Assembly: GCF_022447245.1 (NCBI RefSeq)
Contig: NZ_JAKVBC010000035.1
Location: 1 to 57,447 of the forward strand
DNA length: 57,447 nt
Origin: Kordia sp.
GTDB lineage: Bacteria; Bacteroidota; Bacteroidia; Flavobacteriales; Flavobacteriaceae
Direction of reading: 5' to 3'
The position numbers and the translations under genes were made by a program. The notes beneath the pieces were generated by a model, which worked only from the letters and a program-made list of their open reading frames with translations, did not search any database and was not told the DNA's origin. How positions within the stretch are numbered: the stretch's first letter is position 1; each line of letters begins with the position of its first letter. Shown here in pieces: positions 55,963 to 57,447 of the stretch.

Positions 55963-55992
55963 CAAAGATAAAATAATGCGGTAAGCTGACAA
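55963..55992 (-). promoter_or_regulatory. promoter of pheT
   Basis: Minus strand TTG (55992-55990), 19 bases, TATCTTTG (55970-55963); ATG at 55939 follows 23 bases later. Confidence 0.75.
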
Positions 55993-56070
55993 ATAACTTT
56001 GTATGAAAGATGGGTTAAATTTAGATATGCTTTTCTTCTGGATTTTTAGACCGCTCTCGCTGTTAGAACC

Positions 56071-56143
56071 AAGATTGCTTCGCTGCTAGATTTTAGACAT
56101 ATTTGATACGTTCATTGCGAGAAGCCTAGTGACGCGGCAATCT
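56071..56143. repeat. intergenic repeat element (AAGATTGCTTC...GGCAATCT)
   Basis: AAGATTGCTTCGCTGCTAGA begins it and TTCATTGCGAGAAGCCTAGT then GACGCGGCAATCT ends it; ATTGC and GCAAT are inverted (56114-56141). Typical flavobacterial dispersed repeat, here in a 255-base gap without a gene. Confidence 0.6.
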
Positions 56144-56194
56144 ACTTCTTTGTGAACCAGATTTTTGTATGGAATATTTCCTAATTAAAATTTA

Positions 56195-56830
56195 TTATTT
56201 CTTTTTTATAATCCCAAAGCCATAAGTTCTATCAGATAGATTGGCGTAGTAAAAATAACTTCCATCATCAAGAATATCTAAAATCTTCACTTCCATTTTC
56301 TGACCTATAAGATATTGAGATTCAGGTTCTGTTAATTTCATATGTGTAAGTGTGTAGGATGAAGAAGAAGTCCATTCAATCTTATAAACAGATCTAGAAG
56401 TTTTATCTTTTTCAATCTGTTTTCTCTTCCTTCTTATTATTTTAACATCCTTTGCAGTTTCGGGAGATATGTAGATGAATTTACCTCTTTCAAACTTTTC
56501 TTTACAGTTAATATGAGTTGCTTTTAATGATTCGTATTTCGAATTTACTAGTTTAAAGCTATATTCAAAACATTGATTTACAAATTTGCTTTCAGGATAA
56601 AAATCAAATTGTTTTCTGTATTCGATAATATAGTTGATATTTTCTTTGTTTTTGTAGGTGGATTTTTCAGGGATTTCAGTAACTGAAGTAGTTTTTCCAT
56701 CTTCTCCTATACATATTTCAACATATAAGTATTCTACATAATCTACATCATCTACAAAAAAATATTGCTGAATTTGAGAGAAAGCAAAACATGATGTTAG
56801 TAAAAAAAATAAAAATAATGTTCTTCGCAT
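56195..56830 (-). CDS. secreted protein of unknown function
   Basis: 211 residues, signal peptide (RRTLFLFFLLTSCFAFSQ). Then IQQYFFVDDVDYVEYLYVEI, EDGKTTSVTEIPEKSTYKNK, CKEKFERGKFIYISPETAKD and SYFYYANLSDRTYGFGIIKK. No family recognised. Alone on the minus strand near a repeat. Confidence 0.65.
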   Translation of the reverse strand: MRRTLFLFFLLTSCFAFSQIQQYFFVDDVDYVEYLYVEICIGEDGKTTSVTEIPEKSTYKNKENINYIIEYRKQFDFYPESKFVNQCFEYSFKLVNSKYESLKATHINCKEKFERGKFIYISPETAKDVKIIRRKRKQIEKDKTSRSVYKIEWTSSSSYTLTHMKLTEPESQYLIGQKMEVKILDILDDGSYFYYANLSDRTYGFGIIKKK

Positions 56831-56925
56831 GAATTAAATGATTAATGAAAACAATTTAAGTAAAAAAAATAAAGGCGAAGCATTTCTAATTTGTCTAAAA
56901 ATCCAAAAAAAACAAAGTAGTTTAA

Positions 56926-56948
56926 GAGATTCCTGTCTCCGCAGGAAC
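56926..56948. repeat. intergenic palindromic repeat
   Basis: TTCCTG-TCTCCG-CAGGAA (56930-56947), the inverted core of a repeat frequent in flavobacterial genomes. Confidence 0.45.
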
Positions 56949-57033
56949 AAGTCTAAAAGTTAAGCAGCCTAAAATATCTAAGAGTAAAATGAGATAAACA
57001 AAAATATAAACTTAGATAGTTTTATTATTAGAA

Positions 57034-57250
57034 TTAATCTTCTTCTAAATGCCATTTATCAATATCTAATGATAAGATATATCTAGCGCTATTTGACAAT
57101 TCGTTATGATACATTGTACTCAATGCAATAATTCGTTTTCTAACCTCTTTATCAAACCATTTTTGATTAAACCCATCAATCTTTCATTTTTTGAATGTTA
57201 TTGTTTAGTTTTTTGAATTCACTTTTTTTGAAGTTTTTTTCATATTTCAT
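57034..57250 (-). pseudogene. frameshifted small ORF next to a transposase
   Basis: ATG 57250 opens MKYEKNFKKSEFKKLNNNIQ then KMKD and a TGA. One base over it continues IDGFNQKWFDKEVRKRIIAL, STMYHNELSNSARYILSLDI and ends DKWHLEED. About 72 residues in all. No family recognised. Lies between a repeat and the IS3-type transposase, so may be a remnant of disrupted DNA. Confidence 0.4.
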
Positions 57251-57312
57251 TTTTTTGAGATACTTATGAAGACTTACCCTTTTTCGGACAATTCTAAATT
57301 AAACAAAATAGA

Positions 57313-57447
57313 TTACAAAGGGGCTAGCCCCTTTGTAAATTCTCTTAAAACTTCATTAGGGCTTTTTCTGCCTAATGATTTATGCGGATGATATTCATTA
57401 TAATCTTCTCTAAAGGTTTTATTAAATCGCTCTACATATCCATTCTG
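57313..57447 (-). mobile_element. IS3-family transposase C-terminus, likely with an internal deletion
   Basis: The last 44 codons are visible: QNGYVERFNKTFREDYNEYH, PHKSLGRKSPNEVLREF, TKGLAPL. The rve_3 integrase end is clear (NGYVERFNKTFRE, YNEYHPHKSLG). In normal IS3 members about 25-30 residues lie between these two motifs, so a deletion joining two RED-type stretches is likely. The rest lies beyond the right edge. The stop TAA is at 57315-57313. Confidence 0.7.
57315..57336. repeat. 22-bp perfect palindrome at the transposase 3' end
   Basis: ACAAAGGGGC-TAGCCCCTTTGT, spanning the last codons and part of the stop. It may be a terminator stem or an end signal of the element. Confidence 0.6.

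Noticed and set aside
1-57447. CRISPR arrays, tRNA or rRNA genes.
   Set aside because: No regularly spaced direct repeats and no cloverleaf or rRNA motifs were found on reading; the only clear RNA gene is the SRP RNA.

Overview
The window reads as an AT-rich chromosomal segment of a marine Flavobacteriaceae (Bacteroidota), most like Kordia or a close relative; the genus is an inference. The signs are promoters of the TTG-N19-TAnnTTTG type, many secreted or lipoproteins with short signal peptides, a T9SS sorting tail, a bacillithiol-system YtxJ protein, and many short Gly-Gly leader peptides with Cys/Thr/Ser-rich cores, as in Bacteroidota class I lanthipeptide precursors.

Layout. 1-5 kb: a minus-strand run (Gfo/Idh oxidoreductase, secreted protein, 3-hydroxyacyl-CoA dehydrogenase, YcxB-like protein, frameshifted M23 peptidase, DUF1015). 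5-11.4 kb: frameshifted pcm, P1-family peptidase, smpB, an outer-membrane beta-barrel, deoC-deoD-histidine phosphatase, and a thioesterase/TetR pair with two matching palindromic operators. 11.5-23.7 kb: an accessory zone holding at least eight lanthipeptide-like precursor loci (three intact, five damaged), two eroded AraC-type regulators, a broken secreted protein and a broken lipoprotein; clpB, ytxJ and a TauE-type exporter lie inside it. 23.7-30.4 kb: fumarylacetoacetase, glyA, an FG-GAP/UnbV T9SS cargo, a small membrane protein and a beta-helix lipoprotein. 30.6-37.4 kb: a second eroded zone with TPR-protein remnants, three tandem Cys-motif/CarboxypepD proteins (one with a nonsense codon), a broken membrane protein-histidine kinase-response regulator module, and a further decayed precursor. 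37.6-52.1 kb: mostly intact genes (aldose epimerase-like, glutaminyl cyclotransferase, SRP RNA, SDR, alpha/beta hydrolase, LytTR regulator, CPBP protease, fructose-6-phosphate aldolase-like protein, GH3, thioredoxin-fold lipoprotein, ABC-F). 52.2-57.4 kb: two more leader peptides, a broken secreted protein, pheT, intergenic repeats and an IS3-type transposase end.

Two themes stand out. First, a scattered family of at least ten leader-peptide loci occurs with no LanB/LanC, radical SAM, peptidase or ABC-exporter gene in the window, so any modification would have to act in trans. Second, disrupted genes are very dense (about twenty) while housekeeping genes (clpB, smpB, glyA, pheT, fahA, SRP RNA) are intact. 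Damage includes substitutions to stop codons, lost start codons, 1-2 bp indels and inferred in-frame deletions. This suggests real ongoing decay of accessory signalling, peptide and surface genes, although single-base frameshifts could partly be sequence errors.
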